NCBI GenBank assembly: GCA_031260865.1
Contig: JAISKQ010000301.1
Span: forward strand, 1-7,628
Direction of reading: 5' to 3'
Source: Prevotella sp.
GTDB lineage: Bacteria; Bacteroidota; Bacteroidia; Bacteroidales; Dysgonomonadaceae
DNA length: 7,628 nt
The translations under genes were made by a program, and so were the position numbers. The notes below the pieces were generated by a model. It worked only from the letters and a program-made list of their open reading frames with translations. It ran no database searches and was not told where the DNA came from. Positions 1 through 6,500 of the stretch are shown piece by piece (position 1 is the first letter of the stretch; the number at the start of each line of letters is the position of its first letter).

Positions 1-150
1 AAACTCGCTCTAAACTTTGCTAAACACGAATCGGCGGATAAGCTCAAACACGTTTTCGTTTTACGCCTTTTTCGCCCTGCGGGTGCCCCGTCCATGAAGT
101 AAACGGCGTTGGCTGACGCCCGACGAGACCGCGACGGAGCGTTTGTATAA
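1..150. other. GC-rich edge segment, possible mobile-element remnant
   Basis: This stretch is clearly richer in G and C (strongest about 60-150) than the AT-rich DNA that follows, and the change is abrupt near position 150. On the minus strand an ATG at 95-93 opens a frame that stays open to the window edge and begins MDGAPAGRKRRKTKTCLS; the frame is also open upstream of that ATG. The peptide is basic and resembles no domain I can name. I have an unverified recollection of similar short GC-rich stretches in Bacteroidales mobile elements. It may be the end of a gene outside the window, a structured non-coding region (a short GGCGT/ACGCC stem lies at about 104-119), or a relic. No product is assigned. 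Confidence 0.3.
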
Positions 151-195
151 TAAAAAAAAACAATAAAATTTAACAGGCTCTTAAAACTTAAAAAA

Positions 196-249
196 GGTGA
201 CAAAAGTAACACTTTTTGGTCATCATCGCTTCGCACTCTATTCTTCTTC
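196..249 (+). repeat. Interspersed repeat copy 1 (core plus module A)
   Basis: Core at 196-215, ending AACACTTT instead of AACAGTTT. Module A follows at about 221-249 (catcatcgcttcgc, then attcttcttc). This copy heads the first half of a duplication whose second half starts near 394. Confidence 0.8.
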
Positions 250-332
250 ATTTTTTCGTAACTTGTAACTATTTCAATATATCAAAGACCTTTTCAGCGT
301 ACAGTCAGCAACTAATGATAGATTTAAAAAAA

Positions 333-398
333 GGTGACAAAAGTAACAGTTTTCAGGATTCAAGTTTACTAGATTTCAAGTTTACAAGATTTCTAAAA
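333..398 (+). repeat. Interspersed repeat copy 2 (core plus module B)
   Basis: Core at 333-352, followed by a module B variant. Inside it a 16-bp unit is tandemly repeated: caagtttactagattt at 361-376 and caagtttacaagattt at 377-392, with one difference. Confidence 0.8.
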
Positions 399-399
399 A

Positions 400-453
400 G
401 GTGACAAAAGTAACAGTTTTTCGGTCGTCATCGCTTCGCTCTATTCTTCTTCA
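400..453 (+). repeat. Interspersed repeat copy 3 (core plus module A)
   Basis: Core at 400-419, then module A at about 427-453 (cgtcatcgcttcgc, then attcttcttc). Nearly identical to copy 1 and the following 80 bases. Confidence 0.8.
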
Positions 454-535
454 TTTTTTCGTAACTTGTAACTATTCCAATATATCAAAGACCCTTTTCA
501 GCGTACAATCAGCAACTAATGATAGATTTAAAAAA

Positions 536-590
536 GGTGACAAAAGTAACAGTTTTCGACCAATCATTGCTTCGTGCCATTTCTTCGTTC
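536..590 (+). repeat. Interspersed repeat copy 4 (core plus diverged module A)
   Basis: Core at 536-555, then a diverged module A (atcattgcttcgtgccatt). Heptamer-like words cttgtaa, cttgtac and cttgcaa follow to about 614. Confidence 0.75.
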
Positions 591-636
591 TTGTAAACTT
601 GTACACTTGCAAGCTAATAAACTCAAAACTAAAAAA

Positions 637-688
637 GGTGACAAAAGTAACAGTTTTCGGGTAACACTGCTTTGCGCCATTCTTCTTA
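637..688 (+). repeat. Interspersed repeat copy 5 (core plus module A)
   Basis: Core at 637-656, then a diverged module A (actgctttgcgccattc, then ttctta). It is followed by repeated attactcattactta words to about 720. Confidence 0.75.
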
Positions 689-729
689 ATATTACTCATT
701 ACTTACTACTCATTACTTAAAACTTAAAA

Positions 730-836
730 GGTGACAAACGTAACAGTTTTCAGTAAATAGTTTATCAGAATTCAAGTTTACAGGAATTCTAAAAACTTGT
801 AAACTGAAACTCTTGAACTCTCGTAAGCTCAAAACT
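730..836 (+). repeat. Interspersed repeat copy 6 (core plus module B)
   Basis: Core at 730-749 with one change (GACAAACGTAAC). Module B follows at about 768-836 and aligns closely with the module after copy 7. A 7-bp stem can form between agtttac (775-781) and gtaaact (799-805). Confidence 0.75.
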
Positions 837-860
837 TTCTACTCAAAACTCATTACTTAG

Positions 861-1092
861 AACTCTTCCTTCTATTAGATAATTTTGTTTGATAAAAATA
901 ACATATTTAGGCGCTTTTTTTAGAAAAATCATTCTTTTTCGTTGTTTCCCCTAACTCGCATAATCAGGATAAATTTCAAGCCTTTTCGGATTTCTATAAA
1001 TTATTAGTCTCGTTAAAGCCGGAAACAATTTAGATTCCTTCCCGAAAATTCGGGTTGACCCTCAATATATTCAATTGGGAGTATAGAACAAA
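861..1092. other. Gene-free AT-rich stretch
   Basis: No coding frame or RNA gene is recognisable here. It holds a small perfect hairpin, CCCGAA-aa-TTCGGG at 1041-1054, and one isolated TAATTTTG (880-887) that lacks a matching upstream box. Neither is enough to call a regulatory element. It separates the repeat array from the terminator of the OmpA-domain gene. Confidence 0.5.
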
Positions 1093-1125
1093 AAAATAAG
1101 CTTGAAAAATCTCCAAGCTTATTTT
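1093..1125 (-). terminator. Rho-independent terminator of the OmpA-domain gene
   Basis: A perfect 12-bp inverted repeat, aaaataagcttg (1093-1104) and caagcttatttt (1114-1125), surrounds a 9-nt loop. It lies 20 bp downstream of the minus-strand gene's stop. Read on the minus strand, the stem ends in a T-run (complement of the A-run from 1090). The forward strand also has some T, so it may work in both directions. Confidence 0.8.
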
Positions 1126-1145
1126 ATATTGTATTGTATATTAAT

Positions 1146-1799
1146 TTATGGGTTGATCAAGAATAATACAGCGCGGTTCTTGTCATTCTCTAATCGGAAT
1201 GGCTGTAATCCGTCTCCTCTCCAATTAACGGATATTCTGTTTTTAGCAATTCCATATTTTGTTTGCATAGCCTTGGCGACCGCATTTGATCTTTGTTCCG
1301 ATAATTTCAAATTGATCTTTGCGTTTCCTGTCTTCTTATCGGCATAACCTGTAACAACCACAGTCGATCCCGGATTCTCGTTCAGAAAAGTAACAGCTAA
1401 CTCAATTTTATACCATTCCGGCGGATCAATATCATACTTATTGATACGGAAAAATACCGGATCAGGCAAGAAGAAAGGTTTTCTTACTATTGGAGCAATT
1501 ACCGGCGTTTTTTCCATCCTGTTTATAACAGGTTCAATAGGAGGCGCTTCCGGTGGAGCACAACACAATACCGGAACAACATCAGGACATCCAAATTCTT
1601 GTCTTCTATTTGTCTCAGAATTAGACAAAACGATTGCCCTTCCCGGAGAGTCGCTCCTTAAAAGTGTTATACGATCATCATTAATCAGTTGCACTGTAGA
1701 ATCTTTTGGAGTAGTAGTTGGTGAAGCCACAATTTGCGCCTTTACCGGAATTATAAACAATCCCAGAAGCAAAAACGATAATAAGAGTCTTATATTCAT
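1146..1799 (-). CDS. Small exported OmpA-domain protein
   Basis: A 217-residue protein with an N-terminal signal peptide (hydrophobic residues 5-18, likely cleavage after VKA at 21), so it is exported. Residues about 22-110 are a linker with a Cys/Pro-rich patch (C71, C79, C80, then APPEAPP). Residues about 113-215 form an OmpA C-terminal-type domain. The peptidoglycan-binding pair is visible: D154 in TGYADKKTG and R170 in KLSEQRSNAV, with the late NDKNRAV motif. It lacks room for an eight-stranded beta barrel, so I infer a periplasmic or membrane-associated peptidoglycan-binding protein, not a porin. It is monocistronic: a strong terminator follows and a -7 box match lies about 55 bp upstream. 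The start is the ATG that gives the signal peptide. Family assignment is firm; exact role is unknown. Confidence 0.85.
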   Translation of the reverse strand: MNIRLLLSFLLLGLFIIPVKAQIVASPTTTPKDSTVQLINDDRITLLRSDSPGRAIVLSNSETNRRQEFGCPDVVPVLCCAPPEAPPIEPVINRMEKTPVIAPIVRKPFFLPDPVFFRINKYDIDPPEWYKIELAVTFLNENPGSTVVVTGYADKKTGNAKINLKLSEQRSNAVAKAMQTKYGIAKNRISVNWRGDGLQPFRLENDKNRAVLFLINP

Positions 1800-1854
1800 A
1801 ATAACATTTTGGGTGTTAAGGTAAATACCTAATATATTTATTCACATTGAAATA

Positions 1855-1862
1855 CAAATTTA
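1855..1862 (-). promoter_or_regulatory. Candidate -7 promoter box for the OmpA-domain gene
   Basis: On the minus strand this reads TAAATTTG, matching the Bacteroidota -7 pattern TAnnTTTG, about 55 bp upstream of the start codon. No clear TTTG is seen about 20 nt further upstream, so only half of the promoter is supported. Confidence 0.35.
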
Positions 1863-1929
1863 ATATATTTCTCATATTTTTATTCACTTTTAGAAGAAAA
1901 GATTCATAAAACCTAAAAAATAATCAATA

Positions 1930-2097
1930 AAATCATTTTACAGTCTTTTTTATCTAATGTAATTGAACGTTTTGAACTGAGGACTTTCTCGTAACTTGTA
2001 ACTTGTAACTGCTTTTTATCAACAATAAAATTCAACCCTTAATTCGCAAGATATATGCTCAAAGTAGTTTACCTTTACAATTCAATTTAACGACGTT
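1930..2097. other. Intergenic junction before the truncated ABC gene
   Basis: No gene is seen here. It includes three head-to-tail heptamers, gtaactt-gtaactt-gtaactg, at 1991-2011. The same words occur twice inside the repeat array (about 258-270 and 461-473). The frame of the following ATPase remnant is closed by a TAG at 2065-2067, and no upstream frame here looks like the missing ATPase N-terminus. This is therefore probably the breakpoint where the 5' part of that gene was lost. Confidence 0.45.
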
Positions 2098-2406
2098 ATG
2101 CAAAAGACCCTGATTGAAATAAAAGAAGCTGTTTCCCGCTTTGATTATTTACAATTTTCACAGCCGAACATATCATCGGGAGAGCAACGTTTAACGCTTT
2201 TGGCGCGCGTTTTTGTGAAGAATCCGGATCTATTGATATTGGACGAACCGCTTCACGGGCTTGATGTCACAAACAAAAGGCGGGTAAAGAAAATCATAGA
2301 AGAGTATTGCGGAAAAGAGAAGTCTTTGATTTATGTAACTCATTACGAAAATGAAATACCCGACATCGTGGATAAACGAATGACGCTAAATAAGATAGTT
2401 TATTAA
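2098..2406 (+). pseudogene. 5'-truncated ModF-like ABC ATPase remnant
   Basis: A 102-residue frame that holds only the C-terminal half of an ABC ATPase. It shows the ABC signature SSGEQ (residues 26-30), Walker B LLILDEP (45-51), the D-loop GLD (54-56) and the switch histidine in VTHYENE (H82). There is no Walker A P-loop and no Q-loop, so it cannot bind and hydrolyse ATP alone. The pattern of signature, Walker B and the LHGLD/VTH spacing most resembles the second domain of ModF-type (molybdate/photorepair-like) ATPases, which normally carry two domains of over 400 residues in total. An in-frame TAG at 2065 closes the frame upstream. I infer a deletion remnant. The remaining frame is undamaged, so the loss may be recent, or the piece may still be translated as part of the transcript for the downstream lipoprotein gene 19 bp later. 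Confidence 0.75.
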
Positions 2407-2425
2407 CCAATTAAAAGATAAAGTT

Positions 2426-2944
2426 ATGAAGAAGTTTTTTTACATATTGGCATTGTTTGCCTTCGTATTATACGGCTGCTCCTCGAATAAAAACCAAAAT
2501 GAACGGTCTGTGTCGGCAAAAACAGATACCGCTTTTACTGATATTAAGGTGAATGAAGTAGAAGGTTATTTTGTGACTCAACGGTCAAATGAACCGCGGG
2601 CGCTTATCTTAGATGAACTTGGATTCAATAAGTACTTTCATGTGGCTAAAACGATGACGAATGTTCCGACTAAAATAGACTTTAATACAAAAAAAGTCGG
2701 AGCTGTTATTTTACCGGAAACAGACTTTAGAACGACGATTGTTATTAATAGCATTTCGTTAAGCGGAAAAACATTAGTCGTCGATTATTCTGTCAACAGA
2801 GACAAAGAAAAACAGTCTTTTACTATAATCCCATCAAAAGCATTCACTTTAGATTCCGACTTGGCGGTTGATGTTGTCATATTCAAAAATGGAAATAACA
2901 CAGTCGATGTCGCGTTCCAAAAAAAGAGGATAGAAATTATATGA
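2426..2944 (+). CDS. Small lipoprotein of unknown function
   Basis: A 172-residue protein with a classic lipoprotein signal: KK at 2-3, hydrophobic residues 4-15 and the lipobox LYGC with the lipidated Cys at 18. It should be anchored in the membrane facing the periplasm or on the surface. Residues about 19-40 are a polar linker. Residues about 45-170 look like a single beta-rich domain (alternating hydrophobic residues, IDFNTKKVGAVILPETDF, then KTLVVDYSV and SFTIIPSKAF). The order of an 'IDF...V.AVILP' strand, a 'LVVDYSV' strand and a late 'IIPSKAF' strand faintly recalls the PrcB C-terminal-like fold, but this is weak. No catalytic residues are evident. It lies 19 bp after the ABC remnant and may share its transcript. 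The ATG at 2426 is the only start that gives a complete lipobox signal. Confidence 0.75.
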   Translation: MKKFFYILALFAFVLYGCSSNKNQNERSVSAKTDTAFTDIKVNEVEGYFVTQRSNEPRALILDELGFNKYFHVAKTMTNVPTKIDFNTKKVGAVILPETDFRTTIVINSISLSGKTLVVDYSVNRDKEKQSFTIIPSKAFTLDSDLAVDVVIFKNGNNTVDVAFQKKRIEII

Positions 2945-2955
2945 AATTGAGAAAG

Positions 2956-2978
2956 AAAGATGCCATTTTAGGCACTTT
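2956..2978 (+). terminator. Weak candidate terminator after the lipoprotein gene
   Basis: Stem aaag-a-tgcc (2956-2964) pairs with ggcacttt (2971-2978) across a 6-nt loop with one bulged A. It lies 12 bp after the lipoprotein stop. No proper T-run follows (only tttat), so support is limited. Confidence 0.3.
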
Positions 2979-3060
2979 ATAAAAAAATTACTATTTTTGA
3001 ATCTGAAATAAGAAACAGCAAACGCCTAACGCGACGTTATTTAGATATAACTATCTGTCG

Positions 3061-3091
3061 TTGTTGTGATTGTGAATAATAAATAGGTCTG
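3061..3091 (+). promoter_or_regulatory. Candidate promoter of the pRiA4b-like/miaA pair
   Basis: TTG at 3061-3063 is followed after 20 nt by TAGGTCTG (3084-3091), one mismatch from the Bacteroidota -7 pattern TAnnTTTG. Transcription would start about 20 nt before the ATG at 3118. A perfect match TATTTTTG at 2992-2999 also exists but has no upstream box at the right distance and would give a leader of over 100 nt. Confidence 0.35.
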
Positions 3092-3117
3092 CGACCTTAA
3101 ATAAAGGATAAATTAAG

Positions 3118-3672
3118 ATGGTATTTCGGTTTTTACTCTTATCAGACGAAGCAGAAGACTTCAAACGTGAAATTCAGATAGATGGAGACGCTACATTTTT
3201 TGACTTGCATAAGGCTATTGTAAAGTCGGTTGATTATAAAGAAGGGGAAATGACGTCATTTTTCCTGTGTAGCGATGATTGGGAAAAAGAGCAGGAGATC
3301 ACCTTAGTGGAGATGGATACAAGCTCTGATGAAGATTCATTCACTATGGACGCCTCGGTTCTCAGTGATTTTCTGGAAGATGAAAGGCAAAAGTTGATGT
3401 ATGTCTTCGACTACCTTACCGAGCGCGCTTTCTTTATGGAATTGCGGGAAATCATTACAGGAAAGGATATGGACGAAGCGGTATGTACCAAGTCCTTAGG
3501 AAATCCGCCTACTCAATTTTTAGATTTTGACACGGCTGTGACAAGTTCCATATCACTTGATACAGGCGAAAGCTTCTATGGAGACGAAAGCTATGATATG
3601 AATGAACTCGACGCTGAAGGTTTCGACGGATTAGACGACGTCCAATTGCCCGGCGACGAAGAATATCTATGA
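3118..3672 (+). CDS. pRiA4b ORF-3-like protein
   Basis: A 184-residue acidic protein. Residues about 1-115 match the pRiA4b ORF-3-like family (also annotated as IS1096 passenger TnpR-like). The cues are an N-terminal strand (FRFLLLSDE), [20 protein letters not shown], a [17 protein letters not shown] segment and [17 protein letters not shown]. Residues about 135-184 are a low-complexity tail rich in D, E, S and G. Despite the family nickname it has no recombinase motifs, and its biochemical role is not known to me. Its TGA overlaps the miaA start (ATGA at 3669-3672), so the two are almost certainly co-transcribed and translationally coupled. From memory, this pairing recurs in Bacteroidales, which suggests a housekeeping link rather than mobile cargo. 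Confidence 0.8.
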   Translation: MVFRFLLLSDEAEDFKREIQIDGDATFFDLHKAIVKSVDYKEGEMTSFFLCSDDWEKEQEITLVEMDTSSDEDSFTMDASVLSDFLEDERQKLMYVFDYLTERAFFMELREIITGKDMDEAVCTKSLGNPPTQFLDFDTAVTSSISLDTGESFYGDESYDMNELDAEGFDGLDDVQLPGDEEYL

Positions 3673-4583
3673 AGCTGCTGATCGTGCTGCTTGGCCCTAC
3701 CGGAGTAGGGAAAACAGCGCTCAGTCTCAACTTAGCCGAACATTATGGATCTCCTGTGATTTCGGCCGATTCCCGACAATTTTACAGAGGATTGGAAATA
3801 GGTACTGCCGCCCCGACAGCGGAACAGTTGGCGCGCGTGCCGCATTATCTGGTGGGGATGCTCAATGTAGAGGATTACTATAGCGCCAGCGAATATGAGC
3901 GCGACGCCTTGGCTGTAATTGAGGACTTGCATAAATCTCATGATGTGCTTATCGCTTCGGGAGGTTCTATGATGTATATCGATGCGCTATGCAACGGTAT
4001 AGATGATGTGCCCACAATAGATGATAATTTAAGGAAAGAACTCTACGAACTGTACGAACAGGAAGGGCTGGAGCCGATACGGGCACGGCTAAAGGTGTTG
4101 GATCCCGATTTTTATGACAAAGTTGACCTCAAAAACCATAAGCGGGTGATTCATGCCTTAGAGGTTTGCCTGATGACCGGTAAGCCTTATTCTGCCTTCC
4201 GAACTCAAACGAAGAAAGACCGCCCGTTCCGGATTCTGAAGATAGGCTTAACGCGCGACCGTGAGGAGCTATACGACCGTATCAATAAACGCACGGATGA
4301 AATGATGCGTCTGGGTTTCCTTGAAGAAGCAACGAAATTTTATCCCGAAAAACAACTAAACTCATTAAATACAGTTGGTTACAAAGAACTGTTTAAATAT
4401 ATGGATGGCGAATGGACTTTAGATTTCGCCCTTGAAAAAATAAAGCAAAGCACCCGAATTTATTCCCGAAAACAAATGACATGGTTTAAAAGGGATAAAG
4501 AAATCCATTGGATAAATTTATCCGAAATAAGTGAATCCGACGCGTTGGAAGAAATAATAAGGTGTCAGGCTCGCTTATCATAG
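3669..4583 (+). CDS. miaA: tRNA dimethylallyltransferase MiaA
   Basis: A 304-residue protein, normal length for MiaA. It transfers a dimethylallyl group from DMAPP to N6 of adenosine 37 in tRNAs that read codons beginning with U. This is the first step towards ms2i6A, which stabilises codon-anticodon pairing. Visible motifs are the P-loop GPTGVGKT (9-16), [19 protein letters not shown] (31-49) with the conserved DSRQ that contacts A37, [11 protein letters not shown] (97-107), the LNTVGYKEL segment (about 233-241) and the C-terminal [16 protein letters not shown] signature (about 262-277). No key motif is missing. It starts inside the stop of the upstream pRiA4b-like gene (4-nt overlap) and ends 2 nt before the stop of the convergent dipeptidase gene. 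No separate promoter or terminator is evident. Confidence 0.97.
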   Translation: MKLLIVLLGPTGVGKTALSLNLAEHYGSPVISADSRQFYRGLEIGTAAPTAEQLARVPHYLVGMLNVEDYYSASEYERDALAVIEDLHKSHDVLIASGGSMMYIDALCNGIDDVPTIDDNLRKELYELYEQEGLEPIRARLKVLDPDFYDKVDLKNHKRVIHALEVCLMTGKPYSAFRTQTKKDRPFRILKIGLTRDREELYDRINKRTDEMMRLGFLEEATKFYPEKQLNSLNTVGYKELFKYMDGEWTLDFALEKIKQSTRIYSRKQMTWFKRDKEIHWINLSEISESDALEEIIRCQARLS

Positions 4584-4585
4584 TA

Positions 4586-6436
4586 TTACTCCTTTTGGGC
4601 GGCAGCCTGCGCCGTAGATAGCACGCGAAGGAAATTGCCTCCCCATATCTTTGCTATATCACTATCCGAGTATCCCTTTTCTAATAATTTAACCGTTATG
4701 TTGATCAGGTCATTGCTTCCATCGCAGCCGATAAGTCCACCGCCGCCGTCAAAGTCCGAAGCGATGCCCACATGGTCGATTCCGGCTATTTTCACAGCAT
4801 AGTCGATATGCTCAATGGCATCTGTAAGGCTGGCTTTCGCTTTGTCTTTATTAATGAACAAATCCACTAAGCATATCTGTATTACGCCGCCGTTATCCGC
4901 TATGGCTTTCATCTGCTTGTCGGTCAGGTTGCGGTCGTGATAACAAAGAGCCTGCACGGACGAATGTGAAGCGATAACGGGTTGAGTGGAAAGTTCGATT
5001 ACATCCCAAAATGTCTTTTCTCCCACATGGGAAATATCAACCAACACCCCCTGACGGTTCATTTCCTGTACCACCTGACGACCATACGGACTTAGCCCGT
5101 TCCATTCATGCTTGGTGTCGCTGGACGTATCGCATATATCATTATCTTTGGTATGGCACAGCGTTATATAATTTACTCCCAGCTTTTTGAAGTGGGCGAT
5201 ATTCGATATATCCTTTCCAATGCCGTAGCCATTTTCGATACCGATAAAGATCGCTTTCTTACCCTCCTGCTTTATCCGGATCAGGTCATCGGCAGTATAG
5301 GCTATTTCACAAATATCCTTATTCATTTCCACCTGTGAATAAATTCCTTTTATCAATCCGTCTATTCTATTCACAGCATTCTGTGTCGATACGTTATCAC
5401 GCGCTCCCTGACCAATGTAGGCGGCAAAGAAAATGGCGTCGAGCATCCCTTCTTCCATCTTCGGGATGTTTACCTGATTATTCTCCCTTTTGCCAATATC
5501 AAATCCGGCGCGTTTAAACTCTAAAGGCGTATCGCAATGTGTATCAACCGACAAAATATGTTTATGCAGTTCTTTAGCTCGCTTGAATGTTTCAGCTTCA
5601 TTTACAATGAACTTATACACTTTCAACATGGTCGTGTCCCCTTCGGCGACAAGTCCTTCGGGATGCCATTGCAGCCCTATTATTTTCCGGTCAGGATATG
5701 CTTCTATCGCCTCTATAATGCCATCGGATGTTTGAGCCACGGCTCTGAAATTAGGCGCGACTTTCTTCACACTTTGGTGATGGCTTGTATTTGTCAATAC
5801 TTCGGTTTGTCCGAGTATTTTAGCCAGCCGGGAATCTTTCGCTATCGAAACGGCATGCCTAACCGGTTCTTTTAATTCCGGGGATTGGCTGTGTTTGACG
5901 CTTTTATCTTTATGCTGGGTAAGAATATCCTGATATAGAGAACCTCCGAACGCGATATTAATAGCCTGCTCGCCGCGGCAAATACCAAGCACAGGAATAT
6001 TCCTGTCCGTAGCCGACTTCAATAGGACAAGGTCATAGATGTCCCGTATCGAATCTATATCGTTGATATCCGGGTCGATAACCTTTTCTTTATAATATAA
6101 TGGGTCAAAATCTTCGCCTCCTATCATAACCAGTCCATCCAAGGTTTTAACTATATCCCTTAAAACCGCTCCGTCGGTCATCGCCGGAATAATGACAGGT
6201 TTGCCTCCGGCTTTGAGAATAGCCTGTATGTATGTGCCCGGAACAATAGAGCCTCCACGCTGACCTCTACTTGCCGACACGCCAATCAGAGGCAATTCCT
6301 TTGCCCGAATATTTACAAAGCAGGAATCCGTATATTGATACAGTTTAGCTAAGTCCGGCTTATAATTTTCCTGACTCCTTGTTGGTAGGATACTTGTCAG
6401 TAATAGCAGGATGGATATTACAGATACATTTTTCAT
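4586..6436 (-). CDS. Exported glutamine-amidotransferase-like/M19 dipeptidase fusion
   Basis: A 616-residue, two-enzyme protein. Residues 1-21 are a signal peptide, so it acts in the periplasm or beyond. Residues about 48-285 are a class I amidotransferase-like peptidase C26 domain of the gamma-glutamyl-GABA hydrolase (PuuD) type. It has GGEDFDPLYY (106-115), the nucleophile elbow GICRGEQ with C153, and GLQWHPEG with H258 and E260, so the triad is intact. Residues about 290-610 are a membrane dipeptidase (peptidase M19, renal dipeptidase) domain. Metal ligands are visible: H300 and D302 in VDTHCD, E401 in IGIENG, H470 in DISH, H491 in ASHSS, with HDRN (500-503) and D561 in IASDFDG. I infer sequential or alternative cleavage of gamma-glutamyl or other small peptides; the substrate is unknown. 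The start at 6436 gives a proper signal peptide. It converges on miaA with a 2-nt gap, and repeat copy 7 lies upstream. Confidence 0.92.
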   Translation of the reverse strand: MKNVSVISILLLLTSILPTRSQENYKPDLAKLYQYTDSCFVNIRAKELPLIGVSASRGQRGGSIVPGTYIQAILKAGGKPVIIPAMTDGAVLRDIVKTLDGLVMIGGEDFDPLYYKEKVIDPDINDIDSIRDIYDLVLLKSATDRNIPVLGICRGEQAINIAFGGSLYQDILTQHKDKSVKHSQSPELKEPVRHAVSIAKDSRLAKILGQTEVLTNTSHHQSVKKVAPNFRAVAQTSDGIIEAIEAYPDRKIIGLQWHPEGLVAEGDTTMLKVYKFIVNEAETFKRAKELHKHILSVDTHCDTPLEFKRAGFDIGKRENNQVNIPKMEEGMLDAIFFAAYIGQGARDNVSTQNAVNRIDGLIKGIYSQVEMNKDICEIAYTADDLIRIKQEGKKAIFIGIENGYGIGKDISNIAHFKKLGVNYITLCHTKDNDICDTSSDTKHEWNGLSPYGRQVVQEMNRQGVLVDISHVGEKTFWDVIELSTQPVIASHSSVQALCYHDRNLTDKQMKAIADNGGVIQICLVDLFINKDKAKASLTDAIEHIDYAVKIAGIDHVGIASDFDGGGGLIGCDGSNDLINITVKLLEKGYSDSDIAKIWGGNFLRVLSTAQAAAQKE

Positions 6437-6500
6437 CGCGTTTTTCTTTTAAATTATATCGTTTAAAAATAAGCATTTAGATTAAGCTGTTTGCTAAAAA

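Larger units (their letters stand above)
190..860 (+). repeat. Gene-free array of six interspersed repeat units
   Basis: This long non-coding stretch holds six same-direction copies of the core GGTGACAAAAGTAACAGTTT, starting at 196, 333, 400, 536, 637 and 730. The spacings are irregular (137, 67, 136, 101 and 93 nt). Each core is preceded by an A-run. It is followed either by module A (consensus near TCATCGCTTCGCGCCATTC then TTCTT) or module B (ATTCAAGTTTA, then RATTCTAAAAACTT). Between them lie low-complexity words such as cttgtaa, gtaactt and aactctcg. Short open frames across this region only translate the repeats (for example KGDKSNSF and KVTKVTVF) and are not convincing genes. The function is unknown. 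Confidence 0.85.

Noticed and set aside
216..699. Short open frames on both strands in the repeat array (216-404, 401-664 plus; 472-699 minus)
   Set aside because: They translate the repeat itself (KGDKSNSF, KVTKVTVF), overlap each other on opposite strands, and show no domain or coding bias.
196..749. CRISPR array
   Set aside because: The cores are about 20 bp, spacing varies from 67 to 137 nt, the intervening DNA is itself repeated, and no cas genes are present.
190..860. Integron cassette array with attC-like sites
   Set aside because: No cassette genes lie between copies, no integrase is seen, and the core lacks the paired attC box arrangement.
880..887. TAATTTTG as a promoter
   Set aside because: It lacks an upstream TTTG at about 20 nt and has no gene downstream; this word is common in AT-rich DNA.
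1041..1054. CCCGAA-aa-TTCGGG hairpin as a terminator or RNA element
   Set aside because: The loop is only two bases, no T-run follows, and no adjacent gene ends there.
1102..1347. Plus-strand open frame of 81 codons
   Set aside because: It runs through the terminator hairpin and antisense to the 3' end of the OmpA-domain gene; no domain is seen.
1441..1824. Plus-strand open frame of 127 codons
   Set aside because: Antisense to the well-supported OmpA-domain gene; it has no recognisable features of its own.
3509..3941. Minus-strand frames across the pRiA4b-like/miaA junction
   Set aside because: Antisense shadows of two coupled, well-supported genes.
5108..5875. Plus-strand frames inside the dipeptidase gene
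   Set aside because: Antisense shadows of a 616-residue gene with complete catalytic motifs.
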